Notes: generated by a model not told the origin, from the letters alone. Positions 11,794-23,498 are shown, counted from the first letter of the stretch. The stretch: 64,000 nucleotides of DNA from Darksidea phi (GCA_030770425.1 JASJFT010000114.1:1-64000), one strand, 5' to 3'. Translations and numbers: made by a program.

Positions 11794-14119
11794 AATGTGT
11801 GTATGCGCGGTGAGCAGAAAACTGCAGATGTGTAGAAGAACCGTCGGTGAACTTGGTGTACAAAATATTTATTTCTAGGATCCTCATGGTGACGGACGCC
11901 CGACGGAGGGTCACCCTAACCACTTGGCATGCTGTGGCTTCAGTCGGCCAAGGGGCGCGGACGAGCAGCTAGGGCACGTAATGCCTTGCCGGAGACGGCG
12001 CTCACATGCATCCGGGGGCGGTCCAGCATGATGCACTCATACCTTAGGTAGCTCGCAATCTACGGACGATTCAGCCCGTCAGCTTGCATACAACCTCCCC
12101 AGCTGTCGAGGAGCGTCACTGAGCTACTCACAGCGTTAGTATTTCCTCAGAATGAGTCACAATGAAAGCGAATCAAACATTTTGAATGCACTATTGCGAC
12201 CTCGTAGATCCAACTCCAACACTGCAGTTTGAAATGTTCGTCCGATGCCAACTCCCGGTGATTTGATTCGGCCGTTCATCTCGGCCGACCGCCGTTTCGG
12301 GTTCCCAACAGATCTGTAGCCCTCTGGAAGCTAGTCTATTTGCTTATTCTGAATTAGTGTTCCACATTTAATGTGGCTGTACGAAAGGTCGTCCACAGTG
12401 GGCGGGATTTCCGGATGCCGGAAGCTCGGGGTTCCACGTCTACGTCACCCTGAGAGGACGAATAACGGTCTAGAGCTCTTTTCTACTCCCATAATATACG
12501 TATGCGAACCCTCATATTGAAGCGATCCTCTTCATAGCTCATACAAAGAAAACACGCTGGAAGATCAACTGTCCCAAAAATCTACCTACGTGCCTCCTCA
12601 AAACCATGGCGATCATTTTAGTGGGATGCGGGCACAGATTGGTACGATTGGACCCTGATTCACGCTGCATCGCATACTAGAGCAATGTGTCATCCTAGCC
12701 AAGCGAAGAATAAGCTGACAAAGCTCTCGCTTGGGGTAGCCAACATTGGCGTACATTCAGCTGAAGGAAGTGCATTGCATGAGCTTTATTTAAAAGGGTG
12801 ACTTGCAGTAGTTGCCATACACACTTTGAACATCCGAGGTTGGCTGTCTTGCTCACGTAGCTCAGATGTATAGCGATTCTGCCTATCAGTACTGCGTCTC
12901 GAGACATGTGCCTCCCACGCATCGGGGCTGTACCTTCATATCAATGAAACGGATTTAGTCGTCACTTTCATGTTATGCAGCGCAGTTATAATAGTCGACA
13001 CCAAGCAGCACGTCTTCGTTTCCGTCGCATACGACACGCTCGCACGAGTTTCCCTAGTTGCGCAAGCATCCACACAAGCCCCGGTGTCCGCAGCAAACTG
13101 AGTCCTAAGATGGCTCCCATAGAGGTCGCGCTCACAAACATTTACGAAGAGCATCTAGCGCATACCAACGTCCTTGGACGCAGAGTAGAAACCATTGTCG
13201 TAATAGGGGCAGGTGTTTCTCAGGACAGAGGCGAACGTAGCATTAGGCGTACTAGAGATGCGTTCTACGGCGCTGTATCTCGTGGTTTAGCTACGTGGTT
13301 GGCGGGAGGAGAGATGACAAGCAGGCTAACTTTCTACGGCAGGTTAAATGATGTTCTTTGGATAGCAGAATTCGTCTTTGTAGCTGATAGCTAGACAACC
13401 TAGTGTGACGGCGCAAGTCATGCAATCGCCATATCTTTTAGCATGTCTTCCAGTTAGCTTGATGCGATACAAGCGGACGAGAGCTACAAACCCAAACTGT
13501 CTCTGGAATACCTCCGTAGAGATCAACAGAGCAAGCAACAACAAGGGTTACTCAACTCTCTGCATCGGTCCGGTAGAGGGAGACTCACGCATTAAGTGTT
13601 GAACATATTGTCTAAGTGGCTTCGAGAAGCGCACTGCATACAGCCGTTGTCTTTTGTGCAAGTTGAGTAGGTGGGACAGGTGGTAGCGGTAGGCGCAACG
13701 GCACGCGTAGTGGTAACTCCACAAGGCTCGAGGCTACGTGCGGTCGAATTAGCTGCAGTGATGAGCAGGAAGTTGACCATATTGTGTGCTTCAAATGGGA
13801 AACGATCTTCAAGATCAAAGAGATATGGTGATGCTGCACAGAAATCGGAAGATCAGGGGACCACTATCAATTTCTACTCACCAGATTAGAACGCGAGATC
13901 CGATCGCCTAGTCGGATGATGTATGTTTGTAGTTCAGTGAGATTGTGGAGGATCGCCTAGAGTACTCATAAATCTCGCTTTGCCAACACTGCGCAGACGA
14001 TTTAACGATACCTCACTTGCTCAACTTCATTATTCCTCGATCCTAGCGTTTTCCCCATATTCCCGTCTCGAATCCTTTGCATGACCTTTGCGTCGCTCCC
14101 TCTAGAGTCATAGCTCGTC
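11794..14119. other. 2.3-kb intergenic region, no gene recognised
   Basis: Contains the ABC transporter promoter and about 2 kb of mixed-composition DNA. The longest frame (12975-13394, +, 139 aa) has no recognisable domain, an unconvincing composition and an overlapping antisense frame, so I do not call it. Confidence 0.45.
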
Positions 14120-15967
14120 CTAGTGCATAGTCCAAGTTGCATTCCCTAACAGTGTCCCCGCCTTGGTATAATCCAAAGCCCTACCACCCACTACATATGC
14201 AAAGCGAATATACTCATTCAAGTCTACGCCGATTGGTCTCACCCACCGAAAACTCCCGACGTTAGGTTCAACTCCATCGTGGAAAAACGTACGCATGCGC
14301 TCAACGTCATTGATAAGCACACTGATTCCATCCATGCCCATGGGTGGCTCGGCCCACGGGAAGACAGCAATAAGCTCCTCCGCAGTGCGCGATATAGCAG
14401 GCTGCAACAACTTCGGTATAGCTGATTCAAATTTGCCATCTGCGCGAAGCGCTTCTGTTGTTTGCAGGATGGAGTCGAAGTCCCACCGCGCAATGCCATT
14501 AACAAATAAGCCGAGTAGTATGCCTTGATATAGTAGAGAGGGGCGCGTTTGTAAGCTTGTGCCGGGAAGTAGGAGCAACCCAAGGATGTAATGGTGTAGG
14601 CGTAGTGAGACACCAGGAATTGCTAGACAAAACAAGATTCCCAGAATGAAGAGCCCGTACAGAGCAAGGTATCGGGGTAACCGTCCCTCGAGCCAGAAGA
14701 AGTACGCCTGCCCCGCAATAATCATTACAAGGATAATAAGGATGATAGCGAGAGCCATTAGTGCACCCGGCTGCTGCTTAAGATCGTGAGCCGTAAGTCG
14801 AGAAATGGGTATCCAATCGAAGGTATAATTCGACAGAGCGCCGAAAAAAAAGCCTCCTAACCACAAGATAGTTTTCTCGACGTGTGCTGGCACGCCAGAA
14901 AGTGTGCGCTTTACGATGGTGCGATATATGACGATTGCGCAAAAGAATGCCGGAAGAAGTCTTTTTGCGAACATCGAGATGTGATCGGGAAGGACAGTCG
15001 TATTACGATACGACGCCTGCGGTGGATCGGAGACGAAGCTCACATGGGCGAAGATGAGCGTGAAGATCGGAAAGAAGATACTCGCCGAGCTCGCGGCGAG
15101 TGACAGGATGCTTGTGAAGAATATTGATATAAACAAGAGTACCGAACGAAACTCGGAAGGACACTTGAAGCTCGCATCGGAAGTTATCGAGAATGCCAGG
15201 GGAAAGTACGAGTCAAATGGTATGGACTCGATGCCGTGCCGCTTTACGCTTCGATAGTTTTCATTCTCACCAACGAGATGGATACGGCCACAGCCACCTC
15301 GACTATCAGTTATTATACCAGCATGTAAGGCAGACCCACAGAGGAAGCTATCACCGCGATAGACCTCGTCTCCAATCACTAATGGCCGGTAGGTGACGTC
15401 GAGCGGACCGACCGCCCGTGGGTTCAATACCTTCACGCTGGCACATTTTGAAGGACAACGGAAAGCGAAAGAGCTATTCGCAAAAGGTCGACAATTGATT
15501 CCGTCCACACCGCATTCATTTTTCGGTCGCCAGAGAGTATCTGTGCAGTCGAGGTTGGCCACGTATTTTTCGTCACTATCGCGAATGGATACGATGGGAA
15601 GTCGCGAGCTTAAGAAGCCGGCAAAGAAGAGGAGCCATAAGAACAGCGTTACCGCAAGGAGGTTGTGCTGTTGTTGTTTACTAGGGAATCTCCGATTGAG
15701 AAATTTCGGCAGCGCTTGTTGAAGACCTGGAAGAAATGGCCTAATGCTCTGAATTCGTGGTGGTTTGGGTCCCTCTAGAAATTTCAATATGCCTTCTCCT
15801 CGTCTTCTCGAATATGGATACGCTTTGGCATTGTCTTCAAATTCCAGCTCTTCTCTCAACAGAAGCCGAACTTCTTCGTCGTTGGCGTCAGGCTCGGCGC
15901 CGGGTATCGCATCTTGCTCTTGCCGAAGTGCTGGATATCGTTTATCAGACACCATCGGGCTCAACAC
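14120..15967 (-). CDS. LCCL-domain multi-pass membrane protein
   Basis: Intronless, 615 aa. After a charged cytosolic N-terminus comes a first membrane helix (about 103-120), then an extracytosolic LCCL domain (about 155-245) with the Cys pattern CPSKCASVKVLNP, VIGDEVYRGDSFLCGSALHAG and GGCGRIHLVG. The rest carries about seven or eight hydrophobic segments between about 275 and 490, then a soluble tail. This arrangement (one helix, LCCL, polytopic domain) is a known conserved fungal membrane protein class of unknown function; LCCL domains are thought to bind lipid or glycan ligands in other proteins. Start taken at the first Met of the frame; a second Met four residues later is equally possible. 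Confidence 0.85.
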   Translation of the reverse strand: MLSPMVSDKRYPALRQEQDAIPGAEPDANDEEVRLLLREELEFEDNAKAYPYSRRRGEGILKFLEGPKPPRIQSIRPFLPGLQQALPKFLNRRFPSKQQQHNLLAVTLFLWLLFFAGFLSSRLPIVSIRDSDEKYVANLDCTDTLWRPKNECGVDGINCRPFANSSFAFRCPSKCASVKVLNPRAVGPLDVTYRPLVIGDEVYRGDSFLCGSALHAGIITDSRGGCGRIHLVGENENYRSVKRHGIESIPFDSYFPLAFSITSDASFKCPSEFRSVLLFISIFFTSILSLAASSASIFFPIFTLIFAHVSFVSDPPQASYRNTTVLPDHISMFAKRLLPAFFCAIVIYRTIVKRTLSGVPAHVEKTILWLGGFFFGALSNYTFDWIPISRLTAHDLKQQPGALMALAIILIILVMIIAGQAYFFWLEGRLPRYLALYGLFILGILFCLAIPGVSLRLHHYILGLLLLPGTSLQTRPSLLYQGILLGLFVNGIARWDFDSILQTTEALRADGKFESAIPKLLQPAISRTAEELIAVFPWAEPPMGMDGISVLINDVERMRTFFHDGVEPNVGSFRWVRPIGVDLNEYIRFAYVVGGRALDYTKAGTLLGNATWTMH

Positions 15968-16439
15968 ACCATCTAAAGATCAAGGATTGTGTATACGAGA
16001 GATGCCAACTATGTCAAATCGATAGTAAATAGTTTCCCAGGTCGGTTGACAGGGCTGAGGTGGCAGACGGAGACAGGGGCTAGCCAAGACGCCGCACGGT
16101 CGTCCATTCCGCGCTACTTTGATTTTGGGTTAGCGTAGCCGCGACGACATTTTGATGGGGCAGCTCTAGAAAGCTCATTCCTTTACTTCAACCGTTTCTG
16201 TTCCGCGAACTAACTTGACTCTGTTGGAAGTTCTAACTTGAGCTGGAGTAATGTCGATTCTACCGCTCGTCTGTATCCCCGCACGACCGAGTCATAGAAA
16301 CCCCGAGGCTGTGTTTGAGGCGGCGCCGCAGCACCCACGAGCCAGAGCAAATATATCAACCAATATGTATTTCGTAACCCACGATAATGAAACTGCTATA
16401 TCACCGACCCAACTCTTCTTTCCCCTATTGGCCTGAATC
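15968..16439. other. intergenic
   Basis: About 470 bp between the LCCL gene start and the decayed gene that follows. No feature recognised beyond presumed promoter sequence. Confidence 0.4.
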
Positions 16440-17351
16440 ATGTCTCTCTACATATCTGAACAAAACAGCGCCTCAGAGAAAGCTACTCTTCTCACCCTAC
16501 CACTCACCATCCGGCAGAAGATTTACACCCACATCGTCCAAGCGATGCTCGAGGAACAACAATGGAATTGGCCCCCACTACCGTCTGCGTGTCGCCAAAT
16601 TTAGGCAGAGTTTGCAGAGGTACACGAGTATCTCACCAAGGGGCAATTCCGCTGTTGTCTACCGCGGACTTGGGTCGACTGCGAAACCACAAGGTTCTAT
16701 ACACCTAGAGCTAATGGCACGCATCACGCCATCTCTGAGGCTCTGGCCATCGCCCACGGCATGCGGCTCGCCCTCTTTCATAAGGCTCGGGCCGTTGCCC
16801 TCGCAGTCATACCGTGACACCTCAGGCAATCACAGGTAATGACTGCAACCAACAACCTTGTTGCATTTCAAGGTATTTGGGACGAAATGCCTTTTTGTGT
16901 CACCTTTTTGGGGTTATTCCGCGAGTTTGACGACGCGATGGCCGCTACTCATTCGATACACCTAGGACTATCACAATGCACCGTGGGGCACTAGCATCGA
17001 GCTGACTCCAAAATTCATGAAAACGTTGAAGACATGCATAGTCCGTTGCACAACTGAAGAGCTCAGCGATTGGGAACATAGATCAAGACCGAAAGCGATT
17101 GTTTCAATAACTGCATCCAGATGCTGGTGCGCACATTCAAGAGCCGCACATACATGCGTCAAATGAAGATCTCGTTCGATCATTTCATTCTGTCTCACAA
17201 GAAAGGCTTACTTGGGCCCGATGGGGTGTGGAGTAGATTGAAGGCACTGACCGACATTCCCAGACTTGAGTGGATTTGTTTTGAAACACCGGGATTGAGT
17301 GGAAATCTTGTCTGGGTAAACGAAAAGAAGGGGAAAGGGAGGGATGGCTAA
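16440..17351 (+). pseudogene. decayed fungal gene with F-box/2EXR-like N-terminus
   Basis: From ATG 16440 the frame reads a leucine-rich start (LLTLPLTIRQKIYTHIV) followed by LPSACRQI, the style of fungal F-box-like or 2EXR-type proteins. It then meets an in-frame TAG at 16602-16604 exactly where such proteins continue with Tyr, and the same frame goes on coding-like (AEFAEVHEYLTKGQFRCC) to a TGA at 16815. Further coding-like pieces lie downstream in other frames: TPKFMKTLKTCIVRCTT (about 17009-17060) and MLVRTFKSRTYMRQMK to LEWICFETPG (17121-17351), with a frame change near 17100. No standard intron joins them. I read this as a gene inactivated by at least one nonsense change and one frameshift. 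Function unknown. Confidence 0.5.
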
Positions 17352-17594
17352 AAGAGTTCGGCGAAAAGAGTCAACAGGTTTCTACGAAGTCTCAATATGC
17401 GCCACGTGAGTCGTGTGGTGTGAATGCGCCGAAGGGGTAGGGGTTCAGGAGAGGCATTACATGAACACGACGTAGTTGGTGTATACCTATATTCTACTCT
17501 ATCTTTATTAGACATTATGCATGGTGGGTCTTTTTTACCGAGTCCTTATCCTATTACTCGAGCTTCATTACCCCTTTCCCCATATGAACACTTC

Positions 17595-18251
17595 TCAAAT
17601 AATATCCGACTTCCAACTCTTACTTCTCCGCTTCGACTCTATATCCAACCCTAAATCTACCTCCGTCTGCGCACCGATGCTCTCTATACTTCCAACTTTT
17701 CTCTTCATTCTCCACTCATGCACCGCCAACGCCGCAAACCCCATCATTACAAGGTACATAATCGCAAATACGCCCTGAAACGCCGCTTCCAAAAAGCAAA
17801 TATTACTCCACGTCTCCATATTATCAAAAGCAATCTCGTTGCTATAAACGACGATTACATTGGCGAAGGTGCCGCTAGTCCAAAGTCCGAACCAGAGGAT
17901 TGAGGTGGTGAGAGCGGCGATAGGGTGCCAGCATGATTTTGCGATGCAGATGCCCGTGATGAGGGTGAGGAAGGAGTCGGGGAGGAGGAAAATGCCGATG
18001 CGGAACCAGAATTGGTTTCTGTGAATCCTGTGAGTGCGCCATCATGGCGATGGAGGTATTGGGTGCGCTTACGATCCGTATTGCTCTTCATCAGAGAGGC
18101 CGTTTTTACGCCATCCCTTGTATAACCAGAACTCGGCAACGACGACGATAGCAAACATGATGAGGAGTAGGTTTTTCAGGGAAAAAGTGGTGACATAATG
18201 GCGTTTACGGCCTTGCCAGGAGGGATCGCGGTTGGCATTTAGGACACCCAT
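17595..18251 (-). CDS. small four-helix membrane protein, unknown function
   Basis: Two exons (18251-18073 and 18018-17595) give 200 aa; the 54-nt intron (18019-18072) has GTAAGC..CACAG ends and restores frame at GSNQFWFR. Four hydrophobic segments are visible: LLLIMFAIVVVAEFWL, IGIFLLPDSFLTLITGIC, ILWFGLWTSGTFANVIVV and a last one around GVFAIMYLVMMGFAAL. The tail is short, basic and serine-rich. The layout resembles fungal tetraspan/MARVEL-like proteins but I see no diagnostic motif, so I leave the function open. Confidence 0.7.
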
Positions 18252-19121
18252 TTTAACGGTTAACGCAGATATTGTTGGCGTCTATAGAAAGAGCACAGAA
18301 GTTGTGATGAGACGTAATTAGCAAAGGTCTGATCGGTGTGGTGGACCCAAAGCGATGCTTTGCTACTTATACCAGACACTTGTTACGGGATCAGCCTCGC
18401 CTCTTGGCTTAGACGTCATGCTGAACAGAGGTGAGGCTACATTCCAAGCACAATCCAATCAGATTCACAGATGATGTAAAATCATGTTGCGATCCCTTCG
18501 TACAGCCTTGCACGCCTTCCTAGGCGACGTGGCGGAGTCGGATGGATTGTCAGAATAGTTTACTGTTTTAGGAAAGTGCTACGCCGAGGTTAGCCTGATG
18601 GTGGGGCTGTGATTGGCAACAATGTATGCCTTGGATGTAGCATGAATAACTAGGGCTTCGTGAAAAGCATTCATGATCATACAGTTTAGCTTGCAGACCT
18701 GTCAATCTGATTGAGCCATGTTTTTCTACCTATTCTTGGAAGACACCGCTGCGGAGTGGATGTTTCACAGCGTCGTACTCATTAATTTGTGCATCGACCA
18801 GAGGATTTTGAGAGCAGCAGAGGCAAATTCAAAAGTGTGGGTAATCTTCTCCGATTAGCTCAAGTAGAGCACCATTCCAAGGCAGGAAAGTCCTGGTAAA
18901 ACATGTTGGGTAAGCAGGTCCATTAGCCAGATAGACAGCACACAGCTTGAGAGGCCATCTGTTCATGCTATATAGCCTTGAGGGACAGCGAACTTGTAAT
19001 ATCAGGCGAGCAAGTTTAACGCTGTGAGTAGGGTGAATAATAGGACAAACAGGTTGTGGACGTCGGAAAGTTGCGAAGCTGTGTGGCTGACTAAGTATCC
19101 GTAACATGTTCCACCAGCACC
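18252..19121. other. intergenic
   Basis: About 870 bp of ordinary composition between the small membrane protein and the inverted-repeat element. A 112-aa antisense frame (18829-19167) runs into the element terminus and has no recognisable family, so I do not call it. Confidence 0.4.
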
Positions 19122-19464
19122 AAAAGCCACCAAAAATCGGAGAAACCGCGCCTTGATATCTCAACAACGACTTAATAAAATAACCTAAAACTCTATACTT
19201 AGGCTTGAATACCTATTTGAAGCGTCTAGTTAAAGTCTTAGAGTAGTAGGCCTAGCCATTATCAAGATTTATCAAGATATCATGTTTTGGCCCCCAATTT
19301 TAAGCTAAATTACTGCATCTCTAGAACTACTTAATAAAATACTTCTAGAGTCTAATGGTAGTTATAAAATAGATATAAAAGCCTAAATATAGAGTTTTAG
19401 ATTATTTTATTAAGTCGTTGTTGAGATATCAAGGCGCGGTTTTTCCGATTTTTGGTGGTTTTTC
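19122..19464. mobile_element. 343-bp terminal-inverted-repeat element (MITE-like)
   Basis: The two ends are long inverted repeats of about 83 bp: left arm 19122-19204, right arm 19381-19464. Both contain the words CCACCAAAAATCGG, CCGCGCCTTGATATCTCAAC and GACTTAATAAAATAA when read from outside in. The few differences between arms are mainly A/G or C/T transitions, as RIP would leave. The interior (about 175 bp) is AT-rich and has no coding capacity. This is the form of a non-autonomous DNA transposon or MITE. I could not find a clear target-site duplication, so the exact outer borders may be off by a few bases. Confidence 0.75.
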
Positions 19465-19704
19465 AGGGATAGGTGCTGCCATCGGCAAGCCTTATCTTCC
19501 TAATGACTAACGCGAAGCAGGATCAATCCAACCTCCTATAGCTATCTGCCCCTCATACGTCCTGTGCGGGTGATGAGGGGTGCATCTACTTACTTGGCCT
19601 CTCCATACACCTGCAAAGTAGGATAGTGTTGTCTCAAACTTACCCAGGAGATCGTCACAAGCCGTCCTCTCCAGCTCCATCCACTGTCCCAATCCGTCAC
19701 CTTC

Positions 19705-20460
19705 ATGACCACGCAAACTATCCCCGCCCGCCGCGGCGCCGCAGCCCTCGTCCGCAAAGGCCAGTCGATAAAAATCATCAACACGCATGGCAACCAAGTA
19801 GTTGACACCTGGGCCTTCGCCTTGCCCTCATCCGCCATTACGCCCTCCTCCGCCCTCGAAGCGCCCGTTTTCCCAAGCGCCACCTCCACGACCATTAAAT
19901 CCTACTCCGAGACTGCGAACACTGCTGCATTAGCACCAGAATGCATGAGCATGTCCCACACACGCGCATCCTTGCGCAAAATAACGCCGGAAGTAGGCGA
20001 TACGCTCGTCAGCCAGAAACGCGCACCGATGGTGAAGTTGGTGGAAGACACTAGCCCGGGGGCACATGATACGCTCATCGCAGCGTGCGATCGGTGGCGA
20101 TACAGCGAACTAGGTGTGCAGGGCTACCATGAATCATGCACGGACAACTGCTGGGATGCTCTCTTTGCTCTCTCGAACTCCGTGGAGGTCGAGGTTGCGG
20201 AGGCGCTAAGGGGGTTGCTGGCAAAGCTAGGTGGCCGCGTGCCTGATCCGTTCAATTTATTCATGAACATTACAGTTACACAAGAGGGCAGTGGTGCCAG
20301 AAGGGGTTTAAGTTTTGAGGCGCCAGTTACGAAAGAGGGAGATTTTGTGGTGTTGGAGGCACTAAGGGATGTAGTGGTCGTTATGAGTGCCTGTCCGCAG
20401 GATGTACTAGACATCAACGGCAAGAATCCAGTTGATGCGCATTTCCAGGTTTCGGGGTAG
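19705..20460 (+). CDS. DUF1989 (urea carboxylase-associated family) protein
   Basis: Intronless, 251 aa. The whole length fits the DUF1989 domain: N-terminal PARRGAAALVRKGQSIKIIN, NTHGNQVVDTWAFAL, the SMSHTRASL segment, the Cys-rich YHESCTDNCWDAL and a C-terminal MSACPQDVLDINGKNP. The conserved His and Cys residues are those usually proposed to bind metal. In bacteria such proteins are encoded beside urea carboxylase; the role in fungi is not established. No nitrogen or urea genes adjoin it here. Its start lies 240 bp right of the inverted-repeat element, which therefore sits in or near its promoter. Confidence 0.9.
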   Translation: MTTQTIPARRGAAALVRKGQSIKIINTHGNQVVDTWAFALPSSAITPSSALEAPVFPSATSTTIKSYSETANTAALAPECMSMSHTRASLRKITPEVGDTLVSQKRAPMVKLVEDTSPGAHDTLIAACDRWRYSELGVQGYHESCTDNCWDALFALSNSVEVEVAEALRGLLAKLGGRVPDPFNLFMNITVTQEGSGARRGLSFEAPVTKEGDFVVLEALRDVVVVMSACPQDVLDINGKNPVDAHFQVSG

Positions 20461-21702
20461 ATGATGTGAAGATATGAGACTCCTTGAAACATTATTTCAC
20501 CAGTATCTGGGTTGCTCGTGGGCTTTTAAGGCATTTATGTATTGGGTGTAATCTACAAGTTGTGGCTTCACTTATTGGCCTTCATGCACGACTGAATATG
20601 TGCTTCTTAAACAACTCTGTGGTTTGCACTTTTTTAAATGGCGATAGTTCTCTTAAAGTTCAAAACCGGCATTCCACAAATATCAGTAGTTACAAAAGCA
20701 TTTGCCTGAACGCGAAGCCCGAGTCAAGACCTCGGAGAGCGCTAAAACGCGGATGGGTCAAAGTCCTTAAACCGGTATTTGAAAAAGTTATTAAGGCCAA
20801 TCTAGCTACTTCGGGAGATCTGGTGTTGCGCCTAGTATCCGCATAGAGGCATTCATGATCCGCTCTGGCCAGCCTTTCATCCACCAAGCATATCGTGAAC
20901 GAGACATTAGCACTACAAGGTAGACTACGTTAATCGCAGCGACGGGATTCTGTACTGCAATCATTTCTAGAAACGGTTCAGGCAACTTTGCTGGCCTATG
21001 TTCATGATTAGTCCGTGTAAACCCTAGACGGTTTTGTAGACACACCAAACCATAAATATACTATGCTTGTTCTCTTCGTTAGAGCAAACTTCGGTCTTGA
21101 CAAAACCTGCTGTAGGGCCTCGATCATTTACATACGTATTTCAACATCCAGCGTATCGAGCTGGGTGGCAAATTGCTTCAGTTGCATGACTTCCTTGACT
21201 TCTCGATGTTCGGCTGATATTTCCACTGTGGGACTTTCCATACCGAATATTATACTGGCAAAAATATATGATTTTTTGAGCATCGGGGCGGCCAACGCGT
21301 ATTGCGCATCCGTAACCCCATACACGATAGAAAGACTTTGAGAGCACTAAACCGCTACCACCATGGGCAATCGTGTACTCAATGGTTTTAGTATAGGTAT
21401 ATCATTCAATGCCGCGAAACCGATGGCATTTTCTCATACTAAATGTAGGCGGACATTTAGGGACAAGTCGGAAAGCCGCGGATTTTGGGAACTATCCCAG
21501 AGGGTAAATACCTTCTGAAAAGAATAGTGACTGTACTTTGGTATATATTAAGCTTTTGTTAACAAGATACTTCGATCAGATTCATTGAGCCGTATCAGCT
21601 TATTTCTCGGGGAAGGTCAGATCGTGGGACACCTGCCCCCCATGTCGTTCACCATTTCCCACCCTCGTATATCATAGCATCATAACACCTTCTTCTATCA
21701 CC
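20461..21702. other. intergenic, no gene recognised
   Basis: About 1.2 kb between the DUF1989 gene and the 3' end of URA5. Only short frames on both strands with no family resemblance. Confidence 0.45.
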
Positions 21703-22404
21703 CTAATCACTCGCCCGATACTTCTCCCTATACTCGTCTAACCTCCTCAAATCCTCCTCACTTCCCAATCCCCTCAAGTACTCAACAACATCATCCAACG
21801 TCAAGATAGCCAGAACGGGAATCCCATACTGCTTCCTCACCTCCCCGATCGCACTCGGCCGTGGCTTTCCATCATCGTCCGTTGCACTAGGTGTTTTCTC
21901 CAACCGATCAAACGCCACGATGATGCCCACAAGTTCACCGCCCTCCTTTTTGATGATGTCGATAGCTTCACGGATAGCAGTGCCGGCGGTGATAACGTCA
22001 TCCACGATAACAATTTTTTGGCCTGCGAGGGACGCGCCGACAATATTGCCGCCTTCGCCGTGGGTTTTGGCTTCTTTGCGATTGAAGCTGTAGCTTTTCT
22101 TGCCGTACTTTTGTATGTCTAGGTCGGCGAGTTTGTCGATCGAGGCTGCGGCAAGGGGAATGCCTTTGTATGCTGGTCCAAAGAGTACATCAAACTGGAA
22201 TGTCGGATCCGCTTCGCCATGTGCCTTGAGTGTATGCGCATACGCCGAAGATATCGAGCGTAGTAGATCCGCGCGGTGGAAGAGTCCCGCGTTGAAGAAG
22301 TAGGGCGATATGCGTTTAGACTTGAGTGTGAAGGTGCCAAATTTGAGGGCTCCGGCTTCGACACAGTCCTTTAGAAAGTTCTGCTTGTATTCCGGCAGTG
22401 CCAT
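21703..22404 (-). CDS. URA5: orotate phosphoribosyltransferase
   Basis: Converts orotate and PRPP to orotidine 5'-phosphate in de novo pyrimidine synthesis; cytosolic dimer. Intronless, 233 aa. Motifs: [14 protein letters not shown] near the N-terminus, [11 protein letters not shown], the catalytic-loop segment [15 protein letters not shown], and the PRPP-binding signature [12 protein letters not shown]. Length matches fungal OPRTases. I chose the Met at 22404 ([15 protein letters not shown]) rather than the in-frame Met at 22518, because alignment-like N-termini of the family start there. It is divergent from TIM23 with only 335 bp between the start codons. Confidence 0.95.
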   Translation of the reverse strand: MALPEYKQNFLKDCVEAGALKFGTFTLKSKRISPYFFNAGLFHRADLLRSISSAYAHTLKAHGEADPTFQFDVLFGPAYKGIPLAAASIDKLADLDIQKYGKKSYSFNRKEAKTHGEGGNIVGASLAGQKIVIVDDVITAGTAIREAIDIIKKEGGELVGIIVAFDRLEKTPSATDDDGKPRPSAIGEVRKQYGIPVLAILTLDDVVEYLRGLGSEEDLRRLDEYREKYRASD

Positions 22405-22739
22405 TTTGTTCGTTTCTTTGGTCCTAGAGTGTTGATATTGTGGCGAGGTATTTTGGCGATTCTTTCCGAGCATCGGAACGAGATTGGGGTGGTCTGTGCG
22501 CCCGCTTCTAGTCGTCACTCCTGGCCGAAAGTTTTGTCGCGACTTTCTCTCTGCTTGTCAAAGCTGCCCAACCGAGCCGTCGCCATCACCTGCGCATCTA
22601 CTAATTGCGTAGTCGTCCGCTTCTCCTGGCTTTACTGTCTTTTGTATTCACCTCCGAGCCGTTTAGGGATTGTTGCTGGCCTTGCGGTGCCGTGGCGTGA
22701 ATCTGAACTATCTTCACACCACAGCTTTACATCTGCAAG
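22405..22739. promoter_or_regulatory. 335-bp bidirectional promoter region, URA5/TIM23
   Basis: Start codons of two divergent housekeeping genes lie 335 bp apart, so both promoters and 5' leaders must share this stretch. No specific operator recognised. Confidence 0.5.
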
Positions 22740-23498
22740 ATGACCATGTACGCCTCTCTATACCTTCTAGATTCCCGCGAAACAAATGCTTACATGTTCC
22801 TAGCTGGGACACCCTCACCGGACGGAAATCATCCTCCACCCAAACACCCACGCCTGAACCCCATGACACCTTCACACCCGCCCCCTTCGACCCATCAACC
22901 GCCATTCAGCAACCCTCGGACTTCATTCTCGATCCCACACAACTACACCCCCTCGCCGGCCTCAACCAAGACACACTCGACTACCTCACGCTAGAAGATT
23001 CGGTCCTTTCCGACCTACCAGGCTCACAATCGGCGCTCCCTTCTCGCGGCTGGTCGGATGACCTATGCTATGGCACCGGCATATCGTACTTATCTGCACT
23101 GACGGTTGGAGGTGCATGGGGACTAGCTGAAGGGCTACAGAAGAATCCCGCGAGTATGCCGCCGCGGTTACGACTTAACGGTGTATTGAATGCTGTTACA
23201 AGAAGAGGGCCATTTTTGGGGAACAGCGCCGGTGTAGTGGCTATGGTGTACAACGGGATCAATAGCACAATTGGGTACTACAGGGGAAAACATGATACAA
23301 CGAATAGTGTGATCGCGGGTGCGTTGAGTGGTGCCATTTTTAAGAGTACGAGGGGAGTGAGGCCGATGATGATTAGCTCGGGGATTGTCGCGAGTGTCGC
23401 TGGGTCATGGGCGGTACATCTACCCTACTCCATTGATATTGGCCTGGTACTGACATGACCAATAGCTGTTCCGAAAGGTATACTTTGAGAGCGAATAG
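22740..23498 (+). CDS. TIM23: mitochondrial inner-membrane translocase subunit Tim23
   Basis: Channel subunit of the presequence translocase in the mitochondrial inner membrane. Three exons encode 216 aa: a tiny first exon of 8 nt (22740-22747), intron 22748-22803, main exon to 23413, intron 23414-23465 (CTGAC branch site), last exon 23466-23498. Splicing gives the expected N-terminus ending IWDTLTGRKSS and C-terminus WALFRKVYFESE. The N-terminal half is the hydrophilic intermembrane-space domain (HPLAGLNQDTLDYL). The C-terminal half is the Tim17/22/23 fold, with GTGISYLSALTVGGAWGL, RLRLNGVLN, RRGPFLGNSAGVVAMVYN and a glycine-rich last pair of helices. Without the last intron the frame would end at 23458 and lose the normal tail. 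Confidence 0.93.

Noticed and set aside
12975..13394. 139-aa open frame on the plus strand as a gene
   Set aside because: No recognisable domain, unusual composition and competing frames on the other strand.
18829..19167. 112-aa minus-strand frame
   Set aside because: It runs into the terminal repeat of the inverted-repeat element and has no domain.
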